Of a stretch of 53,884 bases of DNA, positions 42,461-51,437 are shown piece after piece. Within the stretch, counting starts at the first letter, position 1; each line of letters begins with the position of its first letter. Both the position numbers and the translations under genes were made by a program. The stretch is from the NCBI GenBank assembly GCA_023954175.1, contig JAMLIM010000017.1, positions 1-53,884 on the forward strand, written 5' to 3'. This DNA comes from Rhizobacter sp. (lineage in GTDB: Bacteria; Pseudomonadota; Gammaproteobacteria; Burkholderiales; Burkholderiaceae_C). The notes under the pieces are model-generated. The model saw only the letters and a program-made list of their open reading frames with translations, made no database searches and was not told the DNA's origin.

Positions 42461-43015
42461 TCAGTTCTTTCGCTTGGGACCCAGCACCATCACCATCTGG
42501 CGCCCCTCGAGCTTGGGCATGTGCTCGACGACCGAGATATCGGCCAGTTCGTCGCGGATGCGTTCGAGCAGGCGCATGCCGATGTCCTGGTGCGTGATCT
42601 CGCGGCCGCGGTAGCGCAGCGTGACCTTGCCCTTGTCGCCGTCCTCGCCGATGAAGCGGCGCAGGTTGCGCATCTTGATCGCGTAGTCGCCCTCGTCCGT
42701 GCCCGGACGGAACTTCACTTCCTTGATTTCAATGACCTTCTGCTTGGCCTTCGCCTCCGCGGCGCGCTTTTGCTCCTGGTACTTGAACTTGCCGTAGTCC
42801 ATCAGCCGGCAGACCGGGGGATCGGCGGTGGCCGCGATCTCGACCAGATCGACATCGAGTTCACCTGCCATTCGCAGCGCGTCCGCGGTGCTCACGATAC
42901 CCAGGGCCTCGTTATCGACCCCGTTCAACCGGACCTCCGGTGCCATGATCTCGCGGTTCAGGCGGTGCTTGCGCTCGACATTCGGCGTGCGACGGTCTGC
43001 ATAAGAAGTAGCGAT
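42461..43015 (-). CDS. infC: Translation initiation factor IF-3, with ATC start codon
   Basis: A 184-residue factor that keeps ribosomal subunits apart and checks the start codon. From an ATC at 43015 the frame reads (M)[20 protein letters not shown], matching the normal IF-3 N-terminus; the first ATG (42946) would lose 23 conserved residues. AUU/AUC/AUA starts are the known device by which IF-3 represses its own synthesis. Also seen are [31 protein letters not shown] and the C-domain [20 protein letters not shown]. It begins 78 bases after thrS. Confidence 0.95.
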   Translation of the reverse strand: MATSYADRRTPNVERKHRLNREIMAPEVRLNGVDNEALGIVSTADALRMAGELDVDLVEIAATADPPVCRLMDYGKFKYQEQKRAAEAKAKQKVIEIKEVKFRPGTDEGDYAIKMRNLRRFIGEDGDKGKVTLRYRGREITHQDIGMRLLERIRDELADISVVEHMPKLEGRQMVMVLGPKRKN

Positions 43016-43093
43016 GGTGTCAACCTTTCAATGGGCTCGAAGGCACCGAACCCCCACAGTGATCTGGCGCGGGCCCGACGCGCAACGGCAGGA

Positions 43094-45013
43094 TCACTTG
43101 CGTGATGCGATCTCGCTCGTGAGCTTCTGCGCGAAGTCATCGAGCGCCATCACACCCAGATCCTGGTTGCCTCGGGCGCGCACCGCAACCGCTCCGTTTG
43201 CCTTTTCCTTGTCGCCAACGACGAGGATGTACGGGAGCTTTTGCAACGAGTGCTCGCGGATTTTATAGCCGATCTTCTCGTTGCGCAAATCAGTTTCGAC
43301 TCTAACTCCTTGTTTTTGAAGCGTTTTCGCAACTTCCACGGCGTAGTCGGCCTGCGCGTCGGTGATCGCCAGCACGACCACCTGGAGCGGCGCAAGCCAG
43401 GCCGGCAGCGCGCCGGCGTGCTGCTCGATCAGGATGCCGATGAAGCGCTCGAGGCTGCCGACGATCGCCCGGTGCAGCATCAGCGGCGTGCGGCGCTCGC
43501 CCGATTCGGCCACGTATTCGGCGCCCAGGCGCTCCGGCATGTTGGGGTCGACCTGCATCGTGCCGCACTGCCACTCGCGGCCGATGGCGTCCTTCAGCGT
43601 GTATTCGATCTTCGGGCCGTAGAAGGCGCCCTCGCCGACCGAGACCTGGAAGTCGACGCCCGAGCGGCGCAGCGCCTCCATCAGGGCGCCCTCGGCACGG
43701 TCCCAGGACTCGTCGCTGCCGATCCGGGCGTCCGGCCGCGTCGCGACCTTGTAGATGATCTCGGTGAAGCCGAAGTCGGCATAGACCTTCTGCAGCAGCG
43801 CCGTGAAGGCGGCGCACTCGTCGAGGATCTGCTCCTCGGTGCAGAAGATGTGGCCGTCGTCCTGCGTGAAGCCGCGCACCCGCATGATGCCGTGCAGGCC
43901 GCCCGAGGGCTCGTTGCGGTGGCACTGGCCGAACTCGCCATAGCGCAGCGGCAGGTCGCGATAGCTCTTGATGCCCTGCTTGTAGATCAGCAGGTGGCCG
44001 GGGCAGTTCATCGGCTTCAACGCGTAGTCGCGCTTCTCCGACTCGGTCGTGAACATGTTCTCGCGGTACTTGCCCCAGTGGCCGGTCGTCTCCCACAGCG
44101 TCTGGTCGAGGATCTGCGGCGCCTTGACCTCGTGGTAGCCGTTGTCGCGGTACACCGCGCGCATGTACTGCTCGACCTGTTGCCAGATCGTCCAGCCCTT
44201 CGGGTGCCAGAACACCAGTCCCGGCGCGTGCTCGTCGAGGTGGAACAGGTCGAGCTCGCGGCCCAGCCTGCGGTGGTCGCGCTTCTCGGCTTCTTCGAGC
44301 CGGTGCAGGTACTGCTGCAACTCGTCCTTCGTCGCCCAGGCGGTGCCGTAGATGCGTTGCAGCATCTCGTTGCGATGGTCGCCGCGCCAGTACGCGCCGG
44401 CGAGCTTCATCAGCTTGAAGTGCTTGAGCTTGCCGGTGCTCGGCACGTGCGGGCCGCGGCACAGATCTTCGAACTTGCCTTCGCGGTAGAGCGACACGTC
44501 CTCGCCGGCCGGGATGCTCGCGATGATTTCGGCCTTGTAGTGCTCGCCCAGTCCCTTGAAGTACGCCACCGCCTCGTCGCGCGGCAGCACACGGCGAACG
44601 ACGGGCTCGTCCTTCGCCGCGAGCTCGGTCATCTTCTTCTCGATCGCGGCCAGATCCTCGGGCGTGAACGGGCGCTTGTAGGCGAAGTCGTAGAAGAAGC
44701 CGTTCTCGATCACCGGGCCGATCGTCACCTGCGCTTCGGGGAACAGCTCCTTCACCGCATAGGCAAGCAGGTGCGCCGTCGAGTGGCGGATGACCTCCAG
44801 GCCGTCCGCGTCCTTGGCGGTGACGATCGAGAGCGCCGTGTCGGCCTTGAGCCGGGTGTCGAGGTCGACGATGCGCGCAGCGGCGCCCTCGCCGATGCGC
44901 CCGGCGAGCGCGGCCTTCGCCAGCCCGCTGCCAATGGTCGCGGCGACGTCGGCAACCGTCGGCGGCGACGCGAACTCGCGCTTCGAGCCGTCAGGCAATT
45001 GAATCGAAATCAT
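43094..45013 (-). CDS. thrS: Threonyl-tRNA synthetase
   Basis: A 639-residue class II synthetase with the TGS domain (1-62), the N2 editing domain (about 65-225, [20 protein letters not shown]), the catalytic core and the anticodon-binding C-domain ([19 protein letters not shown]). Zinc ligands are visible in [12 protein letters not shown], the histidine region [20 protein letters not shown], and [13 protein letters not shown]. It charges tRNA-Thr. Its leader carries a threonine-rich peptide and an intrinsic terminator, suggesting attenuation. It is the first gene of the infC-rpmI-rplT-pheST-ihfA string. Confidence 0.97.
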   Translation of the reverse strand: MISIQLPDGSKREFASPPTVADVAATIGSGLAKAALAGRIGEGAAARIVDLDTRLKADTALSIVTAKDADGLEVIRHSTAHLLAYAVKELFPEAQVTIGPVIENGFFYDFAYKRPFTPEDLAAIEKKMTELAAKDEPVVRRVLPRDEAVAYFKGLGEHYKAEIIASIPAGEDVSLYREGKFEDLCRGPHVPSTGKLKHFKLMKLAGAYWRGDHRNEMLQRIYGTAWATKDELQQYLHRLEEAEKRDHRRLGRELDLFHLDEHAPGLVFWHPKGWTIWQQVEQYMRAVYRDNGYHEVKAPQILDQTLWETTGHWGKYRENMFTTESEKRDYALKPMNCPGHLLIYKQGIKSYRDLPLRYGEFGQCHRNEPSGGLHGIMRVRGFTQDDGHIFCTEEQILDECAAFTALLQKVYADFGFTEIIYKVATRPDARIGSDESWDRAEGALMEALRRSGVDFQVSVGEGAFYGPKIEYTLKDAIGREWQCGTMQVDPNMPERLGAEYVAESGERRTPLMLHRAIVGSLERFIGILIEQHAGALPAWLAPLQVVVLAITDAQADYAVEVAKTLQKQGVRVETDLRNEKIGYKIREHSLQKLPYILVVGDKEKANGAVAVRARGNQDLGVMALDDFAQKLTSEIASRK

Positions 45014-45033
45014 TGGAGTTCCCCACCAAAACG

Positions 45034-45060
45034 AAAAAAGGCGCGGTGATCGACCGCGCC
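45034..45060 (-). terminator. Intrinsic terminator in the thrS leader
   Basis: On the minus strand GGCGCGGT (45060-45053), loop CGATC, ACCGCGCC (45047-45040), then six T. It ends 21 bases before the thrS ATG and lies downstream of its own promoter candidate and leader peptide, so it fits an attenuator rather than the end of the previous operon. Confidence 0.85.
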
Positions 45061-45107
45061 TCTTGCTTCACGAAACAACGAACAGTATGGACGTGACAAC
45101 GCTGCGG

Positions 45108-45149
45108 TCAGCAAACCTCGGCAAAGGTCGTGTGAGTTCGCGGTGTCAT
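45108..45149 (-). CDS. Threonine-rich leader peptide upstream of thrS
   Basis: A 13-codon frame, MTPRTHTTFAEVC, with AGGAAAGG 10 bases before the ATG (site 45160-45167). Four of 13 residues are threonine and they use ACA, ACT, ACG and ACC once each. The stop is 47 bases before the terminator hairpin. The bases around the leader stop (GACCGC, 45109-45104) can pair with GCGGTC of the terminator's first arm (45057-45052), a possible antiterminator. This fits ribosome-mediated attenuation by charged tRNA-Thr. It is too short for statistics, but position, composition and hairpin agree. Confidence 0.7.
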   Translation of the reverse strand: MTPRTHTTFAEVC

Positions 45150-45198
45150 AACCCGTCTGCCTTTCCTGCTCTTGCTCGTTGATCTGAAACGAAACGCG

Positions 45199-45204
45199 AT
45201 TGTA
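45199..45204 (-). promoter_or_regulatory. Candidate -10 element of the thrS operon
   Basis: Minus strand TACAAT in the context GAATTACAATCGCG. Transcription would start about 45192, giving a leader of about 180 bases that includes the leader peptide and terminator. The -35 is weak. Confidence 0.55.
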
Positions 45205-45253
45205 ATTCAGGCCCGCGGCAATGCACCGATGGCAGGTGACGCCGCCGACGCAC

Positions 45254-45916
45254 CTACCAGCGTGCGCCGAAGGCCGTGCGCAGGTCTTCGATCTGCGCGT
45301 CGTCCAGAGGCGCGGGGCGCGGTGAGCAAAGCAGCCACAGGCGCGCCGTTTCCTCCAGTTCCTCGAGCACCGCGCTCGCTTCGGCCGGGCCCGCCTGCCA
45401 CACGACCGGCCCGAGGCGATCGAGCATCACCGCGCGCAGCGGCAATCCGCGCGCGAGGCCGCCCTTCACCAGCGCCGCGACGTCCTGCGCGGCGCGCGAA
45501 TCCCCCGGGCGGCGATAGGCGACGAGGGGCACGTGCCCGACCTTCATCACGAAGTAGGGCGTGATCGGCGGCACGATGTCCGCCTCGCTCCACACGCCTT
45601 GCAGCGTGAGCGCGACGAGATGCGTGCAGTGGCTGTGCACGACGCAGCCGGCGGCAGCGTCCGCGTCGTAGACGTGCCGGTGCAGCGCCAGCGTCTTGCT
45701 CGCCTTGTCGCCGCTGACCTGCACGCCCGAGGCGTCGACCTTCGCCAGCCGCTCGGGGCTCAGATCGCCGAGGCAGGCGTCGGTCGGCGTGATCAGGAAG
45801 CAGCCGTCGGCGAGCCGCGCGCTGATGTTGCCTGCGGTCGCATGCACATAGCCGCGCTCGAAGAGCGACCGGCCGACGCGGCAGATCTCGTCCCGCAGCG
45901 CGCTCTCGTCCGTCAT
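45254..45916 (-). CDS. otnC: Class II aldolase-fold sugar-acid phosphate decarboxylase (OtnC-like)
   Basis: A 220-residue protein of the class II aldolase/adducin fold. Metal-binding histidines are in VVHSHCTHLVAL near 95; YVHATAGNISARL and TPTDACLGDLSPERL are typical of the YgbL/OtnC branch. OtnC decarboxylates 3-oxo-tetronate 4-phosphate to dihydroxyacetone phosphate and CO2. The start overlaps the stop of the kinase gene by four bases (ATGA), a strong sign that they work in sequence. It is the last gene of the operon, 240 bases before thrS. Confidence 0.88.
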   Translation of the reverse strand: MTDESALRDEICRVGRSLFERGYVHATAGNISARLADGCFLITPTDACLGDLSPERLAKVDASGVQVSGDKASKTLALHRHVYDADAAAGCVVHSHCTHLVALTLQGVWSEADIVPPITPYFVMKVGHVPLVAYRRPGDSRAAQDVAALVKGGLARGLPLRAVMLDRLGPVVWQAGPAEASAVLEELEETARLWLLCSPRPAPLDDAQIEDLRTAFGARW

Positions 45917-47208
45917 CGGCCGAGCATAGCGAATGCGCGATGGAAGAAGTCGGGCGCGCCGAAGTTGCCCGACTTCAGGGCCAGATGCAGACCCTGCGGG
46001 CCGCTGGCTGCGCTTGCCGCATGGCACCACGGCACGCCCGGATCGATCTGCGGCCCGATCCGCATGCGCTCGATGCCGAGCGCCTGCACGCAGGCACCCG
46101 AGGTCTCTCCGCCCGCCACCAGCAACTGGCGCACGCCGCCTTGAACTAGACCCACGGCCACGCGCGCCAACGCAGCCTCGACCAGCGCGCCGGCGCGCTC
46201 GGCGCCGAGCGCGGCTTGCACTGCGCGAACCGCGGCCGCTTCGGCCGTCGCATAGACGAGCACCGGCCCCTTGGGAAGCCTCGGCGCGGCCCAGGCCAGC
46301 GCCTGCGCGGCGAGATCTTCACCGCCCGCCAGGCGCAGCGGGTCGAGCGCAAACGCGTCGCCGCCGGCCGCGATGAACGCCGCGACCTGCGTGTTCGTCG
46401 CAGCCGAGCAGCTGCCGCTGACGATCGCGCACGCGCCCGTCGCGGGCGGCAACTGCGCGGCCTGGGCGTTGGGCGCCAGGCCATGCAGCGCCGGAATGCC
46501 GATCGCCAGCCCCGAACCCGCGACCACCAGGCGCAGCCCGGCGGCGGCGCGCGCGAGGATGCGCAGATCGTCGTCGGTGGTGGCGTCGGCAATCGCGAAG
46601 TTGCAGCCTTCGAGTCTCAGCACTTCGATGCGCTCCGTCACGCCGGCAACACCACGCGCCAGCGCGCGGTGATCGATCAATCCACACGTGCCGTGCGCAA
46701 GCTGCGCCTGAAGCACGCGAACGAGGTTGGAGTCGGTCATCGGCGTCAGCGGATGCTGGCGCATCGAGCTGTCCGACAACAGCTGGTCGCCGACGAACAG
46801 GTGCCCCTTGAAGACGGTGCGGCCGTTCTCCGGAAAGGCCGGCGTGACGATCGCGAAGTCCGCCCCCAGATCGGCGAGCAAGGCCTCGGCAGCCGGGCCG
46901 ATGTTGCCGCGCGGCGTCGAGTCGAAGGTCGAACAGACCTTGAAGTAGATCTGCCCCGCACCCTGTGCGCAGAGCCAACGCGACGCCGCGAGCGACTGCT
47001 GCACCGCTTCGGCCACAGGCGCAGTGCGCGACTTGAGCGCGACCACCACCGCATCGACATCCGTCATCGACGCATCGGGCGACGCGCCAGGTGACGCACC
47101 GGGCACACCGATCAGCTGCGTCACGCGCATGCCGGCGCGCACCAGGTTGTTGGCGAGATCGGTCGCGCCGGTGAAGTCGTCTGCGATGCAGCCCAGCAGA
47201 AGCGTCAT
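45913..47208 (-). CDS. otnK: Four-carbon acid sugar kinase (DUF1537, OtnK-like)
   Basis: A 431-residue kinase of the YgbK/DUF1537 family. The N-domain reads GCIADDFTGATDLANNLVRA, with YFKVCSTFDSTPRGNIGPAA and TPAFPENGRTVFKGHLFVGD. The C-domain nucleotide part is AIVSGSCSAATNTQVA and LLVAGGETSGACVQALGI. Characterised relatives phosphorylate 3-oxo-tetronate, D-threonate or 3-oxo-isoapionate, so the exact acid is open. It overlaps both neighbours by four bases. Confidence 0.9.
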   Translation of the reverse strand: MTLLLGCIADDFTGATDLANNLVRAGMRVTQLIGVPGASPGASPDASMTDVDAVVVALKSRTAPVAEAVQQSLAASRWLCAQGAGQIYFKVCSTFDSTPRGNIGPAAEALLADLGADFAIVTPAFPENGRTVFKGHLFVGDQLLSDSSMRQHPLTPMTDSNLVRVLQAQLAHGTCGLIDHRALARGVAGVTERIEVLRLEGCNFAIADATTDDDLRILARAAAGLRLVVAGSGLAIGIPALHGLAPNAQAAQLPPATGACAIVSGSCSAATNTQVAAFIAAGGDAFALDPLRLAGGEDLAAQALAWAAPRLPKGPVLVYATAEAAAVRAVQAALGAERAGALVEAALARVAVGLVQGGVRQLLVAGGETSGACVQALGIERMRIGPQIDPGVPWCHAASAASGPQGLHLALKSGNFGAPDFFHRAFAMLGR

Positions 47209-47495
47209 GGCGCGACGCGCTCGTAGCGCCAGACGGTCTTCTCCTCGACCCAGGGTGTCGTGGCCTCGTTCATCTGCAGGAAGTGCGGCGCTCGCAGGTG
47301 GGCCTGGACCGCTGCCTCATCGTCGTAGAGCTCATAGAGAAAGAACTTCGCCGCATCGGCCGGGTCGCGGCAGACATCGAATTGGCGGCAGCCGGGTTCG
47401 CCCTCGCGCGAGGCGCGGGCGTTATCGACGATCGCCTGCTGGAAGGCCTCGACGAACGCGGGCTTGATGATGAACTCGACGACGAGGACTTGCAT
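47205..47495 (-). CDS. Antibiotic biosynthesis monooxygenase (ABM) domain protein
   Basis: A 96-residue ferredoxin-like ABM/YgiN-type protein: VLVVEFIIKPAFVEAFQQAI, EPGCRQFDVCRDPADAAKFF and YELYDDEAAVQAHLRAPHF. Family members are quinol monooxygenases, heme degraders or isomerase-like helpers; many are uncharacterised. Here it sits inside a sugar-acid operon, overlapping the kinase start by four bases, so it likely has a step in this pathway. No cofactor residues can be named. Confidence 0.85.
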   Translation of the reverse strand: MQVLVVEFIIKPAFVEAFQQAIVDNARASREGEPGCRQFDVCRDPADAAKFFLYELYDDEAAVQAHLRAPHFLQMNEATTPWVEEKTVWRYERVAP

Positions 47496-47513
47496 GATCG
47501 GATCCGACGCTGG

Positions 47514-48797
47514 CTAACGCACCGCGTGCACCAGCGCCATGCTGATCGCGGGAATGTAGGTCACGACGAGCAGGATCGACACGCTGATCATCATCATCGG
47601 GATCATCGCGCGCACGACTGCCCCCATGCCGACGCCGGCCAGTCTGGCGCCGACCATCAGCGTGCCACCGACCGGCGGGGTGTAGAGGCCGATCGCGAGG
47701 TTGCAAGTCATGATCAGCCCGAGGTGCACCGGATCGATCTTGAACGCCGTCGCCAGCGGCACGAGCAGCGGCGCCGCCAGGATGATCGCCGGCACCGGCT
47801 CGATGAAGCAGCCGAGCGTGAGCATCGCCAGGTTGACGAGCAGCAGGAAGGTCCACGGCGACGTCGCGTAATGCGTGACGAGGTCGGCGATCTGCACCGG
47901 CACCTGCTCGACCGTGATCAGCCAGGCCAGGCACGATGTCGCGCCGATGACGACCATCACCACGGCGCTCGTCGTGAACGACTTGAGCAGCAGCGCAGGC
48001 AGGTCTCGGAATTTCAGGTCCCTGTAGATCACCATCGAGACGAAGAGGCCGTAGGCGGCCGCCACGGCGGCGGCCTCCGTCGGCGTGAAGTAGCCCGACC
48101 AGATGCCGCCGAGGATGATCACCGGCATCAGCAGCGCCGGCGCCGCGGCGAGGAAGGCGACCCAGACTTCGCGCCCCGTCGCGCGCGTCTCGCCGTTGTC
48201 GCAGCCGGTCCGCTTGCCGTAGCGCACGCAGTCGATCGACAGACCGATCGCGAACACGACCGCCGGCACGACGCCGGCCAGGAACAGGTCGCGCACCGAC
48301 GCGCCCGACACGAAGGCATAGACGAGCATCGGGATCGACGGCGGCATCACGATCGCGAGCGTGCCGGCGGTCGACATCAGCGCGCCGGCAAAGGCCGGGC
48401 TGTAGCCCTTGCGCACCATCGCCGGCGTCATGACCGAGCCGATCGCCGCAGTGTCGGCGATCGCCGAACCCGAGACGCCGCCGAAGATCAGGCATGAGGT
48501 GACGGTAGAGATGCCCAGTCCGCCCGGCAGAAAGCCGAGCAGCTTGGTGGCAAAGGTCACGATGCGCATGCCGACGCCGCCGCGCGACAGGATCTCGCCC
48601 GCGAGCATGAACAGCGGCACCGCGATCAGCACGAACGACTCGACGCCGCCGATGTAGCTCAGGAAGACCGAGGTCAGCGGGTGTCCGAGGTCGTGCCACC
48701 AGATCATGCCGGCGGTGGCGATCAGCAGGCCATAGACGAGCGGCACGCCCACCAGCGTGAAGACGATGAACAGGCCGAAGGTCTCGAACAGGATCAT
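47514..48797 (-). CDS. dctM: TRAP transporter large permease (DctM)
   Basis: A 427-residue membrane subunit with about 12 helices. FVLIAVPLFMLAGEILSRGG, LIFGGVSGSAIADTAAIGS and MPPSIPMLVYAFVSGASVRD are the signature segments, as is LYTPPVGGTLMVGARLAG near the end. It is the ion-coupled channel subunit. ATG 48797 overlaps the DctQ stop by four bases; the frame's upstream extension to 49286 is not real. Confidence 0.94.
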   Translation of the reverse strand: MILFETFGLFIVFTLVGVPLVYGLLIATAGMIWWHDLGHPLTSVFLSYIGGVESFVLIAVPLFMLAGEILSRGGVGMRIVTFATKLLGFLPGGLGISTVTSCLIFGGVSGSAIADTAAIGSVMTPAMVRKGYSPAFAGALMSTAGTLAIVMPPSIPMLVYAFVSGASVRDLFLAGVVPAVVFAIGLSIDCVRYGKRTGCDNGETRATGREVWVAFLAAAPALLMPVIILGGIWSGYFTPTEAAAVAAAYGLFVSMVIYRDLKFRDLPALLLKSFTTSAVVMVVIGATSCLAWLITVEQVPVQIADLVTHYATSPWTFLLLVNLAMLTLGCFIEPVPAIILAAPLLVPLATAFKIDPVHLGLIMTCNLAIGLYTPPVGGTLMVGARLAGVGMGAVVRAMIPMMMISVSILLVVTYIPAISMALVHAVR

Positions 48798-49372
48798 GGG
48801 TGGGCGACGCCGTGGCGCTGTTCGCTCGTCTTGCCGCGCAGGATCTCGATCAGGTCCCAGGCGACGAACACCATCGTGATCACCGAGGCCACTGGCAGCG
48901 CGACGTACTGCGTGCTCATCGGCCAGCCGAGAACAGTCAGCGTGCTGAAGTTGCCGGCCTCGGTGATGCCGACGCCGTACCACGCGAGCAGGCCGAGCGT
49001 GACGAACACCACGAGCTGGATCGCCGCTTCGGTATAGCGCCTTTTCATGCCCCGCAAATGGTTGACCAGCTCGTTGATGACCATGTGCGAACCGCGCCGC
49101 GTCGCCGCCGCGCCGCCGAGAAACGTGACCCAGACCATCAGCAGCTCGCAGAACTCGGTGGTCCAGGCGATGTCGCCGTTGAAGACGTTGTGCACGATGA
49201 CGTTGGCAAAGACCAGCGTGGCCATGACCGCACCGATCGCGAGCACGCTCCAGTCGACGGCGCGGCCGAGCAGTGCGATCGGCCACGGCGCCGGGGGGCC
49301 CGGCGGCAGCAGCGGTTGCCGCGCCGGCCTGGCGCTGTCCACCGCGGTCGCGGTCACAGAGGCTTGTTCCAC
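48794..49372 (-). CDS. dctQ: TRAP transporter small permease (DctQ)
   Basis: A 192-residue four-helix subunit. After a proline-rich tail of about 30 residues come VLAIGAVMATLVFANVIVHN, the motif WTTEFCELLMVWVTFLGGAA and RRGSHMVINELVNHL, which identify DctQ. It overlaps dctM by four bases and follows dctP by 6 bases. Confidence 0.92.
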   Translation of the reverse strand: MEQASVTATAVDSARPARQPLLPPGPPAPWPIALLGRAVDWSVLAIGAVMATLVFANVIVHNVFNGDIAWTTEFCELLMVWVTFLGGAAATRRGSHMVINELVNHLRGMKRRYTEAAIQLVVFVTLGLLAWYGVGITEAGNFSTLTVLGWPMSTQYVALPVASVITMVFVAWDLIEILRGKTSEQRHGVAHP

Positions 49373-49378
49373 GACGCC

Positions 49379-50374
49379 TTACTTCGCGGGCAGCGCCTTG
49401 CGCACCGCTTCGGCGTCGGCGATGAACTGATCGACGTCGGCGCCGTACTTCTCCTTCGCCTTGGCGTAGACCGGCTTGACCGCGTCGCGGAACGGCGCCA
49501 GGCTCGGCCGCGCGATCTTGGCGCCCTTGGCGGTCATCTCGGCGAGCTGGCGGTCGTCGTTCGACTTGATGTCGTTGCGGCTGAAGGCGGCCGATTCGGC
49601 GCCCGCCTTCATGATCGCCGCCTGGTCGGCCGGGGTCATCTTCTGCCAGCTCTTCTCGCTCATCGTCAGCGGGATCGGGCTGTAGACGTGGTGCGTCAGC
49701 GTGACGTTGGGCGCGACCTCGTAGAACTTGTTCGCGAAGATCGTGTCGATCGGGTTCTCCTGGCCCTGCACCGCACCCTGCTGGATCGCCAGGTAGACCT
49801 CGGGCAGCGGCAGGATGACGACGTTGAAGCCGATCGCCTCGAGCGTCCAGCGCATCATCTCGTTGGGGAAGCTGCGCAGCTTCATGCCGGCGGCGGCGGC
49901 CGGGCTCGGCAGCGGGTCCTTGGTCGTCATGTCACGGAAGCCGGCCTCCCAGGTCGCGATGAAGCGAAAACCCTTGGCCGGGGCCTTGGCGAACTGCTCC
50001 TTGAGCCACTTCGATTCGTCGTACAGCTTCCAGCCCTGCTCGTAGTTCTCGACCAGGTAGGGCAGCAGCGACAGGTTCAGCGTCGGCACGTGGGTGGCGT
50101 AGGTGCCGGTGCTCGACACCGTGAAGTCGACACCGCCGAGCTGCAGCTGCTCGACCGCCTTCGGGTCGTTGGCGAGTTGACCGGCCGGGTAGATCTGGAC
50201 CTTGTAGCGGCCCTGCGTGTACTCCTCGACCTTCTTCGCAAACACCTCGGCCGACTTCTGGCGCGAGCCGCCGGGCTGGTCGGTGTGGCTGAACTTCAGC
50301 ACGGTCTGGGCCGAGGCCGGCAGCGCGAGCGCGACGGCGGCGGCAAGGGCGGCGAGCGTGAACATCTTCTTCAT
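49379..50374 (-). CDS. dctP: TRAP transporter substrate-binding protein (DctP)
   Basis: A 331-residue periplasmic protein. The signal peptide is MKKMFTLAALAAAVALALPA, cut at ASA-Q. Characteristic are LKFSHTDQPGGSRQKSAEVF, VQIYPAGQLANDPKAVEQLQ and the carboxylate-binding area MKLRSFPNEMMRWTLEAIGF, with the conserved Arg. The substrate is probably a sugar acid or its lactone, judging from the operon. AAGGAGA precedes the start. Confidence 0.93.
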   Translation of the reverse strand: MKKMFTLAALAAAVALALPASAQTVLKFSHTDQPGGSRQKSAEVFAKKVEEYTQGRYKVQIYPAGQLANDPKAVEQLQLGGVDFTVSSTGTYATHVPTLNLSLLPYLVENYEQGWKLYDESKWLKEQFAKAPAKGFRFIATWEAGFRDMTTKDPLPSPAAAAGMKLRSFPNEMMRWTLEAIGFNVVILPLPEVYLAIQQGAVQGQENPIDTIFANKFYEVAPNVTLTHHVYSPIPLTMSEKSWQKMTPADQAAIMKAGAESAAFSRNDIKSNDDRQLAEMTAKGAKIARPSLAPFRDAVKPVYAKAKEKYGADVDQFIADAEAVRKALPAK

Positions 50375-50389
50375 GGCAGTCTCCTTGGG

Positions 50390-51433
50390 TCAGGGGTGGT
50401 GGGGATCGAAACCGGCCATCACCACCCGGCAGCCAGTGGCGTGCGAGCGATAGACGGCGGCCTGCACGTGCAGGTTGCTGAGGTAGGCGCGGGCGGCGTT
50501 CTCGAGCGGTGCGCCGTCACGCAGGTGGGCGAGCACATGCGCCTGCAGCGCGGTGCTGGCGCCGCCGAAGACGCCGCGGCCGGCGCCGTCGTCGTAGGCG
50601 TGCTGGGTCTCGGCACCCTGGTGCGGCTTCCACCACAGGCGCGCGTCGCCGTCCAGGCGCATCACGCCGCGTTCGCCCTCGAGCCACATCTCGCCCATCG
50701 TGCGGCGCAGGTTCTGCGCCACGTGTTCGTTGAGGCGGTTGCCGTCGAAGAGGCCAGTGCGCTTGTCATCGAACTCGAAGATCAGCAGGCCCGCGTCCTC
50801 GCCCGCGATCACCGGGTTCAACCTGCGCAGCCGCGCCGTCACCGCACGCACCTCGCCCAGCAGGAAGCGGAAGGTGTCGATGAAGTGCACCGCCGTCTCG
50901 CGCACCAGGAATTCGGGCATCTGCTGGAAGTACGGTTGGCGGTCGAGATAGGCCTCGGGCCCCTGGCCGTCGCCGGGGCGCAGCCGGAACGCGATGCCGT
51001 GCACGCGCCCGAAGAAGCCGTTGTCGATCAGCCGACGCATCTCGCGGAACCACGGCGCGAAGCGGAAGTTCTCGTGGATCACGAGCGGAACGGCGGCAGC
51101 CTCGGCCAATGCCGTCATTGCCTCGGCCTGCGCGAGGTCGATGCCGAAGGGCTTCTGGCAGATCGTCGGGATGCCGCGTTCGATCGCCGCGCGCACTGCC
51201 GGCTCCTGTGCGACCGGCGGCAGCACCACGTCGACCAGTGTCGGCCGCTCGGCGTCGAGCATCGTCGCGATGTCCGTGTAGCAATGCGGCACGCCATAGC
51301 GCGCGGCGAGCTGCTCCGCCGCTTCGAGGTGGCGATTGCAGATCGCCGCCAATGGCGCGCCGGCATCGCGCCAGCCCTCGATCTGGAACTGTGCCCAGTA
51401 GCCGGCGCCGACCATGACGACTTTCTCCTGCAT
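50390..51433 (-). CDS. Gfo/Idh/MocA family oxidoreductase
   Basis: A 347-residue NAD(P)-dependent sugar-type dehydrogenase. The Rossmann start is VVMVGAGYWAQFQIEGW. The catalytic EKP motif appears as CQKPFG, the lysine being K94, with Glu replaced by Gln. The C-terminal sheet domain contains VHENFRFAPWFREMRRLI and TAVHFIDTFRFLLGE. Members oxidise sugars, inositols or sugar acids; D-apiose dehydrogenase also belongs here. The substrate is unknown. It starts 4 bases after the preceding dehydrogenase gene. Confidence 0.9.
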   Translation of the reverse strand: MQEKVVMVGAGYWAQFQIEGWRDAGAPLAAICNRHLEAAEQLAARYGVPHCYTDIATMLDAERPTLVDVVLPPVAQEPAVRAAIERGIPTICQKPFGIDLAQAEAMTALAEAAAVPLVIHENFRFAPWFREMRRLIDNGFFGRVHGIAFRLRPGDGQGPEAYLDRQPYFQQMPEFLVRETAVHFIDTFRFLLGEVRAVTARLRRLNPVIAGEDAGLLIFEFDDKRTGLFDGNRLNEHVAQNLRRTMGEMWLEGERGVMRLDGDARLWWKPHQGAETQHAYDDGAGRGVFGGASTALQAHVLAHLRDGAPLENAARAYLSNLHVQAAVYRSHATGCRVVMAGFDPHHP

Positions 51434-51437
51434 CGCA

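Noticed and set aside
45034-45060. Terminator of the sugar-acid operon rather than thrS leader
   Set aside because: It lies nearly 200 bases past otnC and downstream of a promoter-like -10 and leader peptide. Double use cannot be excluded, but the leader role explains more.
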